Positions 21,001 to 25,090 are shown, numbered from the stretch's first letter. The stretch is DNA of 64,000 nt from Clostridia bacterium (GCA_017534885.1 JAFXVR010000047.1:1-64000), one strand, 5' to 3'. A program made the numbers and translations. Notes: generated by a model from the letters alone, not told the origin.

Positions 21001-23054
21001 AATTCGCTGATGGCCTTTGCGCCTTCGGTTACGCCGGGGATGACAAAAGCGGCACCAGAGTTGTTGTCGGGGTCGTAATCGTGCTCCCGGAACTGAAGGT
21101 TGACGTAGTAGGCATTTTTCTTGACAGCCCTAAACGTTGTCGGCCCTTCCTTTGAAATGGTGAAGACGCCTAACGTTGCGCCGTTGTCAAGGGGCAGCTT
21201 TTCTCCAAGCTTATTCTCACCATCATACCACCACTTACTGCTGATGGTGGCAGCAGTCGGCACATCGTCACCCTTCCACTGAATCAGGGTTACCGTTTCG
21301 CCAGGTCGCGGAGGAGGATCGATGGTAGCCGTCGCAGTACTGCCGTTCAGCGTGATCGGTCTCACCTGTGACACATTATTTTGATTGTTAGTGATAACAT
21401 AATTGAAGCCCGCAAGGGTTCCGTCAACAGGCGTTGTTCCGTCCTGATCAAAATAGTTGATCGAGAATTGCGCGTCCGTCACCCCCACCTCGATCACTTC
21501 CCCATCGTTCATCACGATGGTCAGCAGCTCATCAGAGGTGAAGGGCTCCAGGCTCGTCAGCAGGAAGTCCTTTTCGCCCACGTCCACGTCGGCTTCACCG
21601 TTGTAGGTGATCAGGCCGGACACGGGGGTCACGGTGACCAGGCGCTCGTCGGAGAAAATGACCTCGGACACGTCCGCCGCATTGATGCGCTCACCGTTGG
21701 CGCGGCAGATGTTCAGGGCGTCAATCAGGGAACTCAGGAGCAGCTGGCTCTGGCCGGGCATGGAGTAGTCCACGCCGTTGTAGTGGAAGTCCACCGTAAA
21801 GTAGGTCAGGGCAAAGGGGCTGAAGGAGCCCGTCTCAAAGGTCAGGGCGGTCATGAGGCCGTCCTCGTTGTAGGTGTACTCAGCGTTGAAACGCTCAGCG
21901 CCGGCGGGTGTGATGTGATACAGACTAAAGTCTTCACCGGCGATGGGGTCCAGCTGCACGGTCACACGCACGGGGGTGCCGGGCTGCACCTTCTCAAAGC
22001 CGTCGGTCAGGGAGATGTCGAAGACCTTCATGGTCAGGGTGCGCTCTTCGACCTGCTCCATCTCGACGCCGTCCTTTTTGACGGTGGAGCGCTTGATGAT
22101 CACGTTGTTCTCAAGCTCGTCCAAGGGATCAAGCTCGATCTCGTCCAGCGCGGCCATCTGTACGCGCTGAAGCACCTCCGCATAGCGGGGGTCTTCTTCG
22201 CTGACGTCCTCGAACAGCGGGAAGGTGTCCTCGGGCAGCTCGCCCACCACCGGCTCGATGATCACGTTGTCGGCCGCGTCATCCTCGGTGAAGATGGGCT
22301 CGCGCTCTTCCTCTTCTTCGTCCTTGCCGTTGCCGTCCAGGCCGTTCATGTTGTTGAACAGCTCATCAGCGTCCAGGTCGGTCACGGGCACGTCGGTGGC
22401 CTCGGGCTGCGGCTTGCCGTTCTCCTCGGGCGCGAGCGTTTCCATCATATTGAAGAGCTCGTCGATGCCCAGGTCAGGCTCCGGCGTCGCGGTGGCGGTG
22501 CCGTTCATCTCCATGACCAGGTTGACGAGATCCTTGGTCTCGATCGCGCATACTTCGAAGACCCCCTGGCTGCCATCCAGGGAGGCATAGTTCAGCAGAT
22601 AGGTGCCGGGCTCAGCCATCATTGTAATGTAGAGCGGGCCGTCACGCTCCACAAAACGGCTGGTGGCGCCGGTGGCCTCGTTTGTGAGGTCGGCCATCAG
22701 CTGCATGCCCGAAGCAACCACCGTCACAGAGCCGCGCTCCTTCACTGTCAGGCGGACAGAAGCGACCGGCTCCAGATAACTGAGGCTGATCTTCTTGTGC
22801 TGCCCGCCCACCGTGATGTCGATGGGGTCGGATTTCGGCACCTCAATGGGCTCGCCCGGCATCTCGGGCTCAAGCGTTTCCAGAGGCACTTCTTCCTCAG
22901 TCTGCGGCGTGCTTTCGATATCTTCCATGATATCGCGCATGAAGCCGTCCACACCACCATCCAGGGCGTCAGCAATCACAGCTGTCGGCAGCATGCTGGT
23001 GAACATGCTGATGACGCAGAGCATCGCTACGAACCGCTTGATCTTAGTGGCCAT
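1..23054 (-). CDS. Giant modular secreted adhesin/pilin-like protein, 3' end beyond window
   Basis: One open frame of more than 7,684 codons runs from an ATG at 23054 off the left edge, so the C-terminus and any cell-wall anchor are not visible. I read it in a single frame at many points, including the last codons. An AGGAGG site sits just upstream of the ATG. Residues 1-30 are a signal peptide (MATKIKRF, then a hydrophobic stretch). Residues 30-560 form an acidic, Pro/Glu-rich N-terminal region. A choice-of-anchor-A-like domain follows (about 968-1281), then long arrays of beta modules: Cna_B (KVWDD motifs), SpaA/DUF7601-like (NTRK...L.VSKTV) and FctA/Spy0128-like (EGTKTLTGRDL...FVNTYEA). 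Such modules in Gram-positive pilins and adhesins usually form Lys-Asn isopeptide bonds. The recurring Lys near the start, Glu in the middle and Asn at the end of each module fit that, but the bonds are inferred. Probable role: very long surface fibre for attachment. Partner and ligand are unknown. Confidence 0.93.
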   Translation of the reverse strand, partial: MATKIKRFVAMLCVISMFTSMLPTAVIADALDGGVDGFMRDIMEDIESTPQTEEEVPLETLEPEMPGEPIEVPKSDPIDITVGGQHKKISLSYLEPVASVRLTVKERGSVTVVASGMQLMADLTNEATGATSRFVERDGPLYITMMAEPGTYLLNYASLDGSQGVFEVCAIETKDLVNLVMEMNGTATATPEPDLGIDELFNMMETLAPEENGKPQPEATDVPVTDLDADELFNNMNGLDGNGKDEEEEEREPIFTEDDAADNVIIEPVVGELPEDTFPLFEDVSEEDPRYAEVLQRVQMAALDEIELDPLDELENNVIIKRSTVKKDGVEMEQVEERTLTMKVFDISLTDGFEKVQPGTPVRVTVQLDPIAGEDFSLYHITPAGAERFNAEYTYNEDGLMTALTFETGSFSPFALTYFTVDFHYNGVDYSMPGQSQLLLSSLIDALNICRANGERINAADVSEVIFSDERLVTVTPVSGLITYNGEADVDVGEKDFLLTSLEPFTSDELLTIVMNDGEVIEVGVTDAQFSINYFDQDGTTPVDGTLAGFNYVITNNQNNVSQVRPITLNGSTATATIDPPPRPGETVTLIQWKGDDVPTAATISSKWWYDGENKLGEKLPLDNGATLGVFTISKEGPTTFRAVKKNAYYVNLQFREHDYDPDNNSGAAFVIPGVTEGAKAISEFSFVRVLLTDKKGTEEDTTDDEVIGYAIKSIPTSSSKNSIAFDSFNLNNGGTISYADAKAAGYYVAPSGSSVRVGHKSQNNTPNYADFDNQTNGLTTGDYDGYTFAGQVRDSEDERTVNNRISDPAKYYVQIDCGNEPLVLPNGIDFYALVKATTSTSTLYAYAKLTSDDTMDGGKTYRVQIPDEDWFQELGYNNYRQGNNQISGHENNVTVSISGVPTGTIVNDPVPLINNKVPLNGLVHTHNVVSYPSINNGDISDPTQRTYYNDPGVESVYTDYVYLSKNDDHMTNYTLETLLTKYNIITVCPKSDAVHTYNGSTWHNGDFVHNQHTVAGILVREDLIINNFINIGGGTEATSPSAVGGAIYYNGTTYTPQLIGGGQSAVRPDNYNFYVGEVNPVLNGNMLLNGQLVDMTTWGDTIPNNDYIDWTALQNSVLRQSSALHSNYTRTVTISHEGNVTIPVSAGEKIRVNYADGISPENTYVTVKLDMMNEPFETLPGTVISFSGGGKHGIPKLETVHGSLPGAVDNGGGISVIYNYPYASEVYTWNNDPEFGHVIAPRADAVITCGNFNGGMIVNSIYSTAEGHLSAYKGGTLVGFYGTMDAGKSIDGQNPTDHQKFEFTLDLLKDEVPLLDWTEAHNAGKTDDEIIWDFIQEVKNENGTIEFTKVPFYTAGDYYFRVRESADPAYTGITNDDTIYIVKAHVNSVQSGDNLVLEMDPNGLKLYKVTDEAHLTTTRYETGNQVYKTQINLAAMQPVSETMSWQNGTGGADGTLTSGVGFINREAKNGLAIRKQVKGTNDTDTNFVFNLYVWQEYVDDETSEVSYEAVVRSVEIESNGTVSNAELTKVQYYDDELDTPVYHEAGHITFNLTANNNFSISGLPSGARYVFKEDTGRMPTGYVLAKVEGEASDIVPDEGVQEAEVVFTNTYIGYYCVAIAKVWDDDNNRDGIRPDEIYVDLYQSTTVNDVTTYYDSEGNAYVKTVNGSTVTYVGENETLQKPPAYRSTMLNDANSWVYLVRGVPTGDINGNIFTYTWEEYLLGEDGETKIYEGDANLWPDYTSTSEVTQVDTLAGYEGTTIITTLTNTHEIEKTSVEAEKKWDDENDKDGLRPDQITFRLMGKYTVDVLDDQGNVTGQRVYEVRNITDADNTKVSDITVDGTADYTTVPDPEPEAYEKSAWVARWTNLPKYYNGHQIEYYVVEVETPDGYTTETTTPCEYHEDTNTWVTELTNKHVVELQKVKATKVWDDMDDANGLRPDITFTLSGTYTYIDDKNTPDTSDDEEVTGTVTIPTTKEDGSAQASTVTIAADATGNDLVASWDNLPTYVNGHEVTYTVTEAVATGETLSLDRYEQTPTGLVYNEKTKQWEITFTNSLKRNMLKLYKSFSFIGDPVDISQMTDEEKKALKFEVTTVIGNKKYYVAYQDASIPGNIHGKWAKLVEYTNESEIVPFTYANFNDGMLVLENLPLGTYTIKEYEDENGVFTGYTWSAATVKVGRNGTATEFAATADTPITVVTPEDDVTLAEGDFTQVFFTNTYKQEKTKVEATKVWDENAVKFGLTQDVTLTLVGEYTDGNGDTCYLTDSFTDNPIKTISKSATGDDLTVKWENLPRYHDGYEITYKVVETSLEGFAITYSSGTGADEKTDGTVVGGEITVTNTAELGALEIDKRVFVDGADKTSEYVDKSFFFMLTTEIDGKEYFVAASYTDTQSTETVEVYTFYELREMPLTTSASYQLKPGKTVKFTGLPVGCTYKVKEYANGPCTQEIDATHAPGDMGDMTYLLDLSRISEDAVVVSGETAEVELVNAYTTGKYCTAVTKQWLVNGEVSVPDSQTLTVKLQRKLSTEDDTKWADVTDQDSITLNKANNWSYVAVGMDQMDENGARYEYRWVETVPTGWVEGKSEVKQYTEKDGVTLIFLTKLVNSKVDVEVPVKKIVTGGPYTGNETFTVNLTDLATTDGSLTGVTTKANGETGTSLTIKQNETGTFTLEGITKPGTYTFKITETAGTTPGMTYAGDQTVTVVVGWNNATDKDYLVITSMTVGSAAATSVTVENHYDLGSLTLTKKFTGDTLPTEAEDTLKKLKFKVTGWKDSTKATQIYPASGSAEEIFLIQFTKDSDGLYSFTLDNLPLGYYEVEEVTTGVVVANYSLTETTITPDGGKVTLTSDSSDSKTATIAFVNEYEHDKGDLEITKTTNGGTASDADKKFIFTVELSDTTISGTYGDATFTNGVARVELKKDETATITGLPTGVTYTVTEASDPDWTATNTVQSGTITTVKATAAFENTRNTGDLIVTKTVVSSQATDKTKEFSVTVTLSDTTISGTYGDVEFADGVATFTIKHSDEVSITGLPTGITYTVEETAADGFTASYTGETGTISKVNVATAAIVNTKDEGSLSVTKKVDSNVEADKTKEFTFTITLKDKDGQPASGTYTGTLTKPGYNGSTLSRTRDIVFGADGTATVDLKHDETMTISGIPAGYTYSVTEAEETSFTTTSTGDVTNVTIVKDETKNGTFTNKHNTAPLSIDKTVVSDVAAEQTAEYTFTLRLLYGTQVLTGTYNVDCYDNKNGTVTETTTITLVEGEAEIKVKGGGKAVIKDLPVGATFHIVEASNSLFASERTDSNGNTILESGTEASFKNVRKIGGLDVHKTVNSDEATDLNKEYKFTVELTNADGTAADLGITDANGKTYGDMTFKTVTEDGATKTIAEFTVTNNQTVSASGLPVGLKYKVTEEGIDGIIRTSTGEIGTISGNGNNQANFTNTRAESGLVVSKAVVSELSRDKDKEFSFTLTLWRVAENEQHGHDLMANETFAGAVIKRGAGITNETAEDLTTDANGQYTFTLKDGQILVIQHLPANAKYKVEEADEADFITTSIGAEGTIRLNGANLAEFVNTRKPSELKIQKVVNSSIPSDLNKTFQFNVKLYDLVDSSAADTESNRSYLTANIAGRHFDGANGADFYVMGGQTLVLEGIPADVYYEVTELLDTGAPYTVEYTNSKGQTSNTTPAEAVATNTRTNANLIVSKTVESPAAEDQNVVFSYAIMFNEAITANFEVNTVGTVAGESIKTVNGKKVLEVKDGRAHVTMTGGSELKVIALPVGIGYTVIETPADGFTADALEISGVIQEGTNNATPATAAFVNTRKTGALALTKEVISETAADKDKEFDFTITFNEKLTGSFTGKIGSENVSLTLSADGLTLSGIKLKHGQTIEIDGLPAGATYSVTETNPDGFSQTWVGQTGTIPVTTSAQAKVTNSHVEGGLIVQKSVVSEVDADKTRDYSFTVVLDGNVSGTYNGMTFTPNEQGTQSTATFTLKDGQSKTATGLPTGIRYTVTEEDVNGMVKTVGTTGDNGTITDTETSVVAFTNTRKLGDLEISKTVVSSIPADQNQDFTFTVELTYTANGTTQKLSGTYGGYTFVDGQATIYLHGGETVTLTGIPEGASWKVVEAVDNNFTTTANNENSNEADSTDTTQISSTATQTAAFENTRKSGELKVSKTVSSPLTEDQDKEFTFKVTLNENFSKTCSTDKTGVSVVFTNGVSETFKLKGGESLTIKDLPYGVRYTVTETAADGFKTTFTSNTGTISDTAAEAAFTNTREKGSLEILKNLFVNDENKSSAYANKEFYVKVKAVIGGVTYWMTTDEGVLTKDGEGVTPHIFTVKPGTKLTINDLPVGEYTVIEVNSNGSAITTKPDADMGEMTYMPEISRTQDNANVPADGTGKTELINEYVKGKFCIAVTKQWLVNGKVSVPEGQALTVTLTRGTATGTNGALVMDESFSKTFTLDKTNNWSTVAVGMEQMDADGHRYTYIWTETAVDGWVEGKQTEVLKNEDGTMIFLTMLTNSQVEVEIPVEKIVTGDYTGDEDFTVTLTEGESNPQKIGVNGMAANATSFTLKRNQVKSFILSKITTPGSYTFTIQETEPSTKTPGMTYDTEAKTVTFTVEANSAGILTVKDLSVSESEPVTITNKYSHTQVPLEVTKELAGREWKEGDSFTFTLTDPDGNTVDTGIATITNRTVTFDPIDFYEATGADGVTYHIQEIVPTGANDNNELNGITYDGTVYTVTIKVKADDDGELSYTVDYDGEESLTVTNTYKAEGSVTFEGDKTLVGRALDDVFKFEMTDGETTWTLENDPTTGAINYPELVYELDLTADPEKNDLGTHVYTVKETSTNGDGITVDTTVHEVTVVVEDNGDGTLNVIASTNFDDLDFVNTYEAKGEVELTAKKVYVLDGDESEVVPAFEFQLTEENGDVIETVYNKTDGTVTFTKLTFTLDDMNKDSDGNPIDTELTYYIVEKPGYHSGIAYDTEPREITITLHDIGDGTIDVTADPNGDEIEFVNEFELVDISLTKTWDDAIDSSKRPTEDEFLAAVHLLANGEDVTDQYEAWREIEFTDDYTWIVTWTGLPKNDYSVLDDDKTIDYTVTEDDLSALYEADTVQGEDGEFTVTNRRKIADLTITKTTVSDLAADQDKEFTFTVTLDTPVTGEFSATKTDADGVESELEPITLDDGTEIEDITLKSGEKWTIKGLPYGIGYEVVEKEANQDNFVTTSTGETGIVDNTTAAFTNTKVLGGLVVSKKVISALLGDHTKKFKVVVTLDDDTINGTYGDVEFEDGVVELELKDGEIVIIRDLPVGVGYEVEEILRSDDEDLYTVRYEGTIDGTITEGVTLKAQVINTRNVTELTIKKTVESDLASDKDEAFLFKLEFDPAITGDYSGVYIEDGVAQLWLKDGQSVTLKGIPLGTAYTVSEASDARFTTTVSGEQSDTLETTDAVEVEYTNTRNVGSLNIEKTTLFNGEEDTEGKLDGEYSFTVESVDLDTTVTRTVTITFVNGVAVSATIDGENADVTDGVVTIDKLPTGTYTVTENLTDEQIDDGIYLLSSENTTIVVTADTSAEIPTAEFTNNKKYTKANPEVTKEIKGREWTDYDCFQFWLEARENYAGVTMPDFTETYVEDINEDHKGVFSAITFTEPGVYFFTIKETDESGDGLTYDAEPKLVVITVTEENGKLTASVAYGPELATSLTVTNTYDAKGEVTFEGTKTLTGRDLKEGEFSFELLDENGDVIETVTNDADGKFSFSKLEYTLADAGKTYKYTVEEVVPDEKLGGVTYTDKTYTIEVAISDKGDGTLKVDVAATDSDGYLVDPDNLVFAFENDYDAEGQLDVQGLKILTGRTKPLEAGEFEFQLYLVDGTDLIPTSENPDPITNDADGTFLFDPLVYDLDDVGETYEYVLKELIPEDVDTNNTKDGITYTTQEYYFKVEVDDNGDGTLKLDVTDESGNTIDILNYVYEFKNTYDAEGKEQFKAKKSTVGFTLNAGDFSFTVTPVDDAPVKKNETESWTEADLTAENDEDGSITFPEFWYGLDDVGQTYYYVISENLPATIPEGYTYDGSVYLAKVTVADKNDGTLEVTRTYFKIADERRLYDVSTALADAQSIETVSFVNKYETENEITIELEKTLTGHALADGQFSFKLTDLDHNTEETVTNIGTAASFTALAYDLTQVGEYHFTVEEVLPEGVTPNADGLIIKDGYIYDQSQYSVTVTVEKDPTDETKLNISAAYKRIRNEIGETVDETVTEITFANEYVAEGQVALKATKEQIGGALEGDDYSFTLEPVGNAPLRTEVIVSDGTIIATVDKVIVSNKADGTIDLGSLHYTQDDLGGEKSKAFEYTLTENVPDPADEYIDYDTEPRTIKVTVTDNGNGTLTVTADGIDDLTFVNTLLGDLTVNKQVLKNGEPDADAEGDFYVALFTMDADGRYIADKTTVQKISVTGGTGTVTYEKLPYGTYYVFEVKGENSVIPVGDTFAEFTVTGGGTVEVNSKDKNEISIQNNRLITEANPEVTKELIGRAWDKDDSFEFKLEAKHNYAGVTMPDETVVTVTKDAEDHKGVFDAITFTEAGAYFFTITETKGSIAGVTYDTEPKLVKIVVEEKTNADGYKYLEATEITYDGTDSLIVTNTYEAEGDVTFEGTKTLTGRGLKAGEFGFVLKDENGNEIETVYNDKNGNFSFKTLTYDLDNLADQPYTYTISEVKPEDADALGGVTYTDKVYTVKVSIADNGDGTLEVTVTDENDQPIDPDKFTFDFENEYEAKGEFVPEINKVLTGRDLNADEFSFTLTGEGVSQTKTNAADGTVIFDKIEYTLDDMDTDATTGLPVTTILTYTIKEDIPDEEDRLGGVDYDPTEITVTVTLTDNGDGTIKVEAVYNPAERTIINTYEAEGNVSFEGVKSLDGRDLTADDKFNFTLYEATENSAGEPVLVEIETVQNSGSDYSEIKFSQIDYTLDDIGLHTYVVKETSTDANGITVSTEQYVVVVKVSDNGDGTLKIETTDNYNQLNFTNTYESLASVTFEGTKKLEGRAVLATDIFSFTITEGEGENAKTWSATSDPATGKINYPTISYTLSDVGDHTYTVKETTVDGNGITVDTTEYTVTVSVTATNGVMKAEITSDNGGKNLDFVNTYKADGKITFEGDKTLVGRDMTNADVFTFEMTDGTTTWPLTNDPATGKINYPELVYELDLTANPAKNDLGKHVYTVYETSTDGNGITVDTTEYEVTVVVTDNGDGTLNVEYSNNFDDLDFVNTYEANGDVDFEGTKTLTGRTLKEGEFGFVLKDENGNEIETVYNAADGSFSFSKLEYTLADAGKTYTYTVKEVIPDEKLGGVTYTDKVYSVEAKITDNGDGTLDVAVTVDGSPIDPDTFTFDFENEYEAKGSLDLKGVKTLIGRPEPLKADEFEFVLLDADGIVLETVSNAVDGTFSFTTIDYTLADAGKTYTYTVKEIIPADAEGDKKDGITYDTVEYELNVTITDNGDGTLDVAVTGADPEALDFVNTYESKTEVQFEAEKVLDGRDWTADDEFTFELHRANGELLQTVTITKDDNGKVVFDKIAYTTEDLTDSPYGYYIVELKGTDGSLLYDGHKHEITVTLTDDSKGTLTADVTEDKDDSVFTNEYHTVETTVTKIWDDSENQKIRRPESIKLTLLANNVTYHEFEIGAAYTDETSDKPQYETEFKLVDEDT
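200..6310 (-). repeat. Sixteen consecutive FctA/Spy0128-like modules of the giant protein
   Basis: About residues 5582-7618, period about 365-450 bp. Units begin near 6290, 5925, 5550, 5140, 4690, 4265, 3880, 3520, 3145, 2755, 2375, 2005, 1645, 1290, 910 and 530. The commonest form is EGTKTLTGRDLKEGEFSF, then SFSKLEYTL, YTYTVKEV, GVTYTDK, VTDNGDGTL and F-N-T-Y-E-A. Lys in KTL, Glu in VKEV and Asn in NTY are the residues expected for intramolecular isopeptide bonds. A Cna_B-like module (TKIWDDSENQ) starts at about 196 and continues past the edge. Confidence 0.75.
6320..7710 (-). repeat. Second, shorter SpaA/DUF7601-like run (four modules)
   Basis: About residues 5115-5578. Units begin near 7705 (ADLTITKTTV), 7340 (GGLVVSKKVI), 7020 (TELTIKKTVE) and 6710 (GSLNIEKTTL). 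They carry the same KEFTFTV, 'GLPYGIGYEV' and F-N-T signatures as the 13-unit run. Confidence 0.7.
8010..9100 (-). repeat. Three FctA/Spy0128-like modules of the giant protein
   Basis: About residues 4652-5015. Units begin near 9090 (VTKELAGREW), 8720 (EGDKTLVGRAL) and 8370 (TAKKVYVLDG, diverged). The middle unit is closely similar to the unit at about 1290-1645. A Cna_B-like module (SLTKTWDDAID) follows at about 8005-7720. Confidence 0.7.
9110..10250 (-). repeat. Large duplicated block B of the giant protein
   Basis: About residues 4268-4648. Contains the same series as block A: SLEILKNLF, GEMTYMPE, AVTKQWLVNG, a TNNWS..AVGM.QMD segment, EIPVEKIVTG and TPGMTYD. It separates the 13-unit run from the FctA-like modules, whereas block A separates the Cna_B run from the 13-unit run. 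Confidence 0.75.
10250..14850 (-). repeat. Thirteen consecutive SpaA/DUF7601-like modules of the giant protein
   Basis: About residues 2735-4268. Thirteen units of roughly 310-395 bp begin near 14850, 14460, 14145, 13835, 13470, 13095, 12735, 12340, 11975, 11600, 11265, 10930 and 10575. Most start with F.NTR..G.L.VSKTV and contain KEFTFTVTL, a glycine-tyrosine 'GTYGD' segment, LKHGES/LKGGET, a 'GLPAG..Y.V.E' segment and a closing F-N-T. The prealbumin-like fold and spacer role are known for related modules; the family number is from memory. Confidence 0.75.
14860..16050 (-). repeat. Large duplicated block A of the giant protein
   Basis: About residues 2335-2732. Order: a SpaA-like module (ALEIDKRVF), a GDMGDMTY segment, an AVTKQWLVNG module, a VPVKKIVTG module and a closing FTVNL/TPGMTYAG module. 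The same order recurs in block B at 9110-10250 with many identical stretches, so one arose by copying the other. Confidence 0.75.
16340..18220 (-). repeat. Cna_B-type module run in the giant protein
   Basis: About residues 1612-2238. Tryptophan motifs of the Cna_B type (KVWDD / KKWDD) begin near 18210, 17725, 17285 and 16375, each followed by a G-[LI]-R-P-D-like segment (GIRPDEI, GLRPDQI, GLRPDIT) in the first three. Modules end with V-T-N-T/K or F-T-N-T. Cna_B domains are stalk spacers in collagen adhesins and pilins. Confidence 0.75.
19210..20150 (-). other. Choice-of-anchor-A-like domain of the giant protein
   Basis: Encodes about residues 968-1281. The start resembles the family opening (a TLETLLTKYN-like segment, then VAGILVREDLIINNF with INIGGG). 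The end, APRADAVITCGNFNGGMIVN followed by AEGH, matches the family's 'APNA...V..GNFNG..I...GEGH' closing pattern. This domain is commonly found near the N-terminus of large adhesins. Its ligand is not known. Recognised from motif memory only. Confidence 0.6.
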
Positions 23055-23115
23055 ATTTCCTACCTCCTGATTTATGCCTCCGCCGCGCTGACAGCTGCGC
23101 CTGAGAGGCTGTGGA

Positions 23116-23135
23116 TTCTGGATACACTTCCAGAA
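23116..23135 (-). promoter_or_regulatory. Small hairpin in the leader of the giant gene
   Basis: TTCTGG and CCAGAA form a 6-bp stem with an 8-nt loop inside the predicted 5' leader. No T-run follows, so it is not a terminator. It may stabilise or regulate the very long mRNA. Function not established. Confidence 0.35.
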
Positions 23136-23153
23136 GTACATATATACACTGGT

Positions 23154-23182
23154 ATCATATCACGAAAGCCTTTCCCTGTCAA
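23154..23182 (-). promoter_or_regulatory. Promoter of the giant adhesin gene
   Basis: On the minus strand TTGACA (23182-23177) and TATGAT (23159-23154) are separated by 17 nt, near-perfect for a sigma-A type promoter. Transcription would start near 23147, giving a leader of about 90 nt before the ATG at 23054. Confidence 0.8.
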
Positions 23183-23703
23183 TCGATTATCAAAGTTACA
23201 TTTCACATTTTTTTAATAATTCGATGCATGTGATTCTGCTCATATCATGTGCCGCATTTTGGCAGGCCCTGCCGCCAAACTCTTTGCCGTGCGAGAAACG
23301 CCTGCGCATTTCCCTTGTTTCATCCCATGAAACAGCTTTGAAATCATGCCTTTCCCGTTCTTTTAGAATTCAGTCTGTTTATCATTTCTGTAATTTAATA
23401 GTAATATTTCTGCAATATTCAGACATGCACGACAATAATTGACACGGTTTTTGCAAAATATGATGAATTTCCGTTCCCGGACCGGGTAATATCGTAACAG
23501 AACCTTTTTCGTTTCGTCAGTATAAATTCATGATTCAACCCTCGCCCTTTCTGGCTGCCGATACGCCGACACCGGCCTGCTGATTTCTCAAATCCAGTCT
23601 GTTCTCTTCTTCCGCGGAGCATGAGGGCATTGATTTACAAGCGTTTGAAGATGCAGACCGTGTTCTGTTTCCTGTCATCGTCCATCAGCCGGCACCAGAA
23701 AAC
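23183..23703. other. AT-richer intergenic stretch, no gene seen
   Basis: Between the giant gene's promoter and the terminator of the AI-2E family gene. It is clearly more AT-rich than its surroundings. Short open frames here have no convincing ribosome site or recognisable protein. It may hold upstream regulatory sites for the giant gene, but I see no clear operator. Confidence 0.5.
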
Positions 23704-23725
23704 AGGACGTCCCGGAGGACATCCT
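23704..23725 (-). terminator. Rho-independent terminator after the AI-2E family gene
   Basis: On the minus strand AGGATGTCC, loop TCCG, then GGACGTCCT form a 9-bp stem with one G-U pair, followed by GTTTTCT. It lies 26 nt downstream of the stop of the 23752-24996 gene. Confidence 0.75.
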
Positions 23726-23751
23726 GGAGGAGTTTCTTCCTATTATAATAG

Positions 23752-24996
23752 TCACTTTCTCAGGAACTTTTTCCGCTTGCCCGCTTTCTGCTGATCGCTT
23801 TCAGGCTTCTGCTCGTCCTGGGGCTGCTTTTCCTCTTCCGGCGGATCGGTGGGCAGGGGGCCTCCCCACCGGACGCGCAGTGCCTGCTTGAAGGCCTTCG
23901 CGTCGTCCAGGATGGGTTTCAGGTAATGGCCGCGGTACACACTCACCAGCACGCTCATCACCACCGGGCCGCCGATCAGGCCAACGATGCCCCCCACCAC
24001 CAGTCCGGCAAACATGCCGATCAGCGTCAGCAGCGGGGAGATGCCCGTATTGTGGGACAGGAGCTTGGGCTCGGTAAAGCGCCTGATGCTCTGCAGGATC
24101 AGGTAGAGGGCCAGCGCCGCAAGGGAGTGGGTGTAATCGCCCAAGATCAGCGCCACCAGGAACCAGGGCAGCAGCACCGCGCCGTTGCCAATCAGGGGTA
24201 TGAGCTCCAGCAAGCCCGAGAGGAGGGAGATCAGCAGTGACTGCTCCACCCCGAAGAACCGCCAGTAGATCACACTGACGACCACAGTCACCAGGCCGTA
24301 GACCAGCTGCACCTTCACAAAACCCGTCAGCCCGTCCATCGCGGATTTGATCAGCCGCCCCGGGGTGCTCAGGTGGTCGATACTGGAACGAGTGCCGCCC
24401 GGCAGGTAGGTCACCACTTCCTCATAGCGCCGGGAGATGAAATAGATGCCCAGGAAGAGGAAGTTGGCGTACAGCAGGGCGTAGGGGATGCGGGTCACAA
24501 ACCCCACCGAGGTGCGGGTCGCCGTGCCCGCCAGGCTGCTGACCTGCTCACTCAGCCATTGCAGCGCCGAGTTGATGGTGCTCTGGATCCAGGTTGTTTC
24601 ACTGGGCTGAAGGGTGTTGAACCTGCTGAGCAGGCTGTTGACCGCCCGCCGGGCGTCCGCGATCCAGCCGGAAAACAGCGGTCCGGCGTCATTGATCAGC
24701 ACCACCAGCTGTCCGATACCGTAGGACAGGAACCAGACCAGCAGCGCGATCGCCATCAATATGAACAGCAGGGTGAACACCATGCGGATCACGCTCTGCT
24801 TGATGGGCAGTTTTTTCTCCAGCCATCGGGCCGGGCGCTGAAGCATGGCCGCCACCGGCAGCGCCACAATAAACGGCGAGAGATACCGCCAGGCCAGCGG
24901 CACCAGCACAATGATGCCCACAATCGCCACGATCCATGAAATCAGGCCATAAATCAGCCGTTCCGCGGCGCGCCGTTCGTCTGTCACGCGATTCAC
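23752..24996 (-). CDS. AI-2E family integral membrane protein (YtvI-like)
   Basis: 414 residues with about 7-8 hydrophobic segments (for example residues 16-35, 70-90, 210-235 and 255-330). The pattern is typical of the AI-2E transporter/YtvI family: paired N-terminal helices, a soluble middle, then a C-terminal membrane bundle with GLVVGGIVGLIGGP. In spore formers YtvI-type members are linked to sporulation; others export small molecules or act in Na+/H+ exchange, so substrate is unknown. The C-terminal tail (about 385-414) is strongly charged and Lys/Glu/Gln-rich and should be cytoplasmic. Start is a GTG with an overlapping G-rich site; a second in-frame GTG three codons later is equally possible. 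It follows the phosphoesterase gene by 94 nt and ends at a hairpin terminator. Confidence 0.85.
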   Translation of the reverse strand: MNRVTDERRAAERLIYGLISWIVAIVGIIVLVPLAWRYLSPFIVALPVAAMLQRPARWLEKKLPIKQSVIRMVFTLLFILMAIALLVWFLSYGIGQLVVLINDAGPLFSGWIADARRAVNSLLSRFNTLQPSETTWIQSTINSALQWLSEQVSSLAGTATRTSVGFVTRIPYALLYANFLFLGIYFISRRYEEVVTYLPGGTRSSIDHLSTPGRLIKSAMDGLTGFVKVQLVYGLVTVVVSVIYWRFFGVEQSLLISLLSGLLELIPLIGNGAVLLPWFLVALILGDYTHSLAALALYLILQSIRRFTEPKLLSHNTGISPLLTLIGMFAGLVVGGIVGLIGGPVVMSVLVSVYRGHYLKPILDDAKAFKQALRVRWGGPLPTDPPEEEKQPQDEQKPESDQQKAGKRKKFLRK

Positions 24997-25090
24997 CCCC
25001 AGTGTGTACTAATGCTCTGCCCACAGGCGCTTTTGTACAGTGCGAAGAACAATTTCCGGGCAGTTTTCCGCGCCCGGACTGGCCCGCGTT

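Noticed and set aside
90..23216. Very long plus-strand open frames (for example 90-9662, 10062-12251, 12462-16694, 16710-20843) opposite the giant gene
   Set aside because: They are codon-aligned with the minus-strand gene. Plus-strand stops would need TTA, CTA or TCA codons in the sense gene, which this GC-rich gene avoids. The plus translations have no recognisable domain, whereas the minus strand reads as clear modules.
23224..23622. Short open frames in the AT-rich gap (23224-23442 plus, 23419-23622 minus)
   Set aside because: No ribosome site, no family resemblance, and composition typical of chance frames in non-coding DNA.
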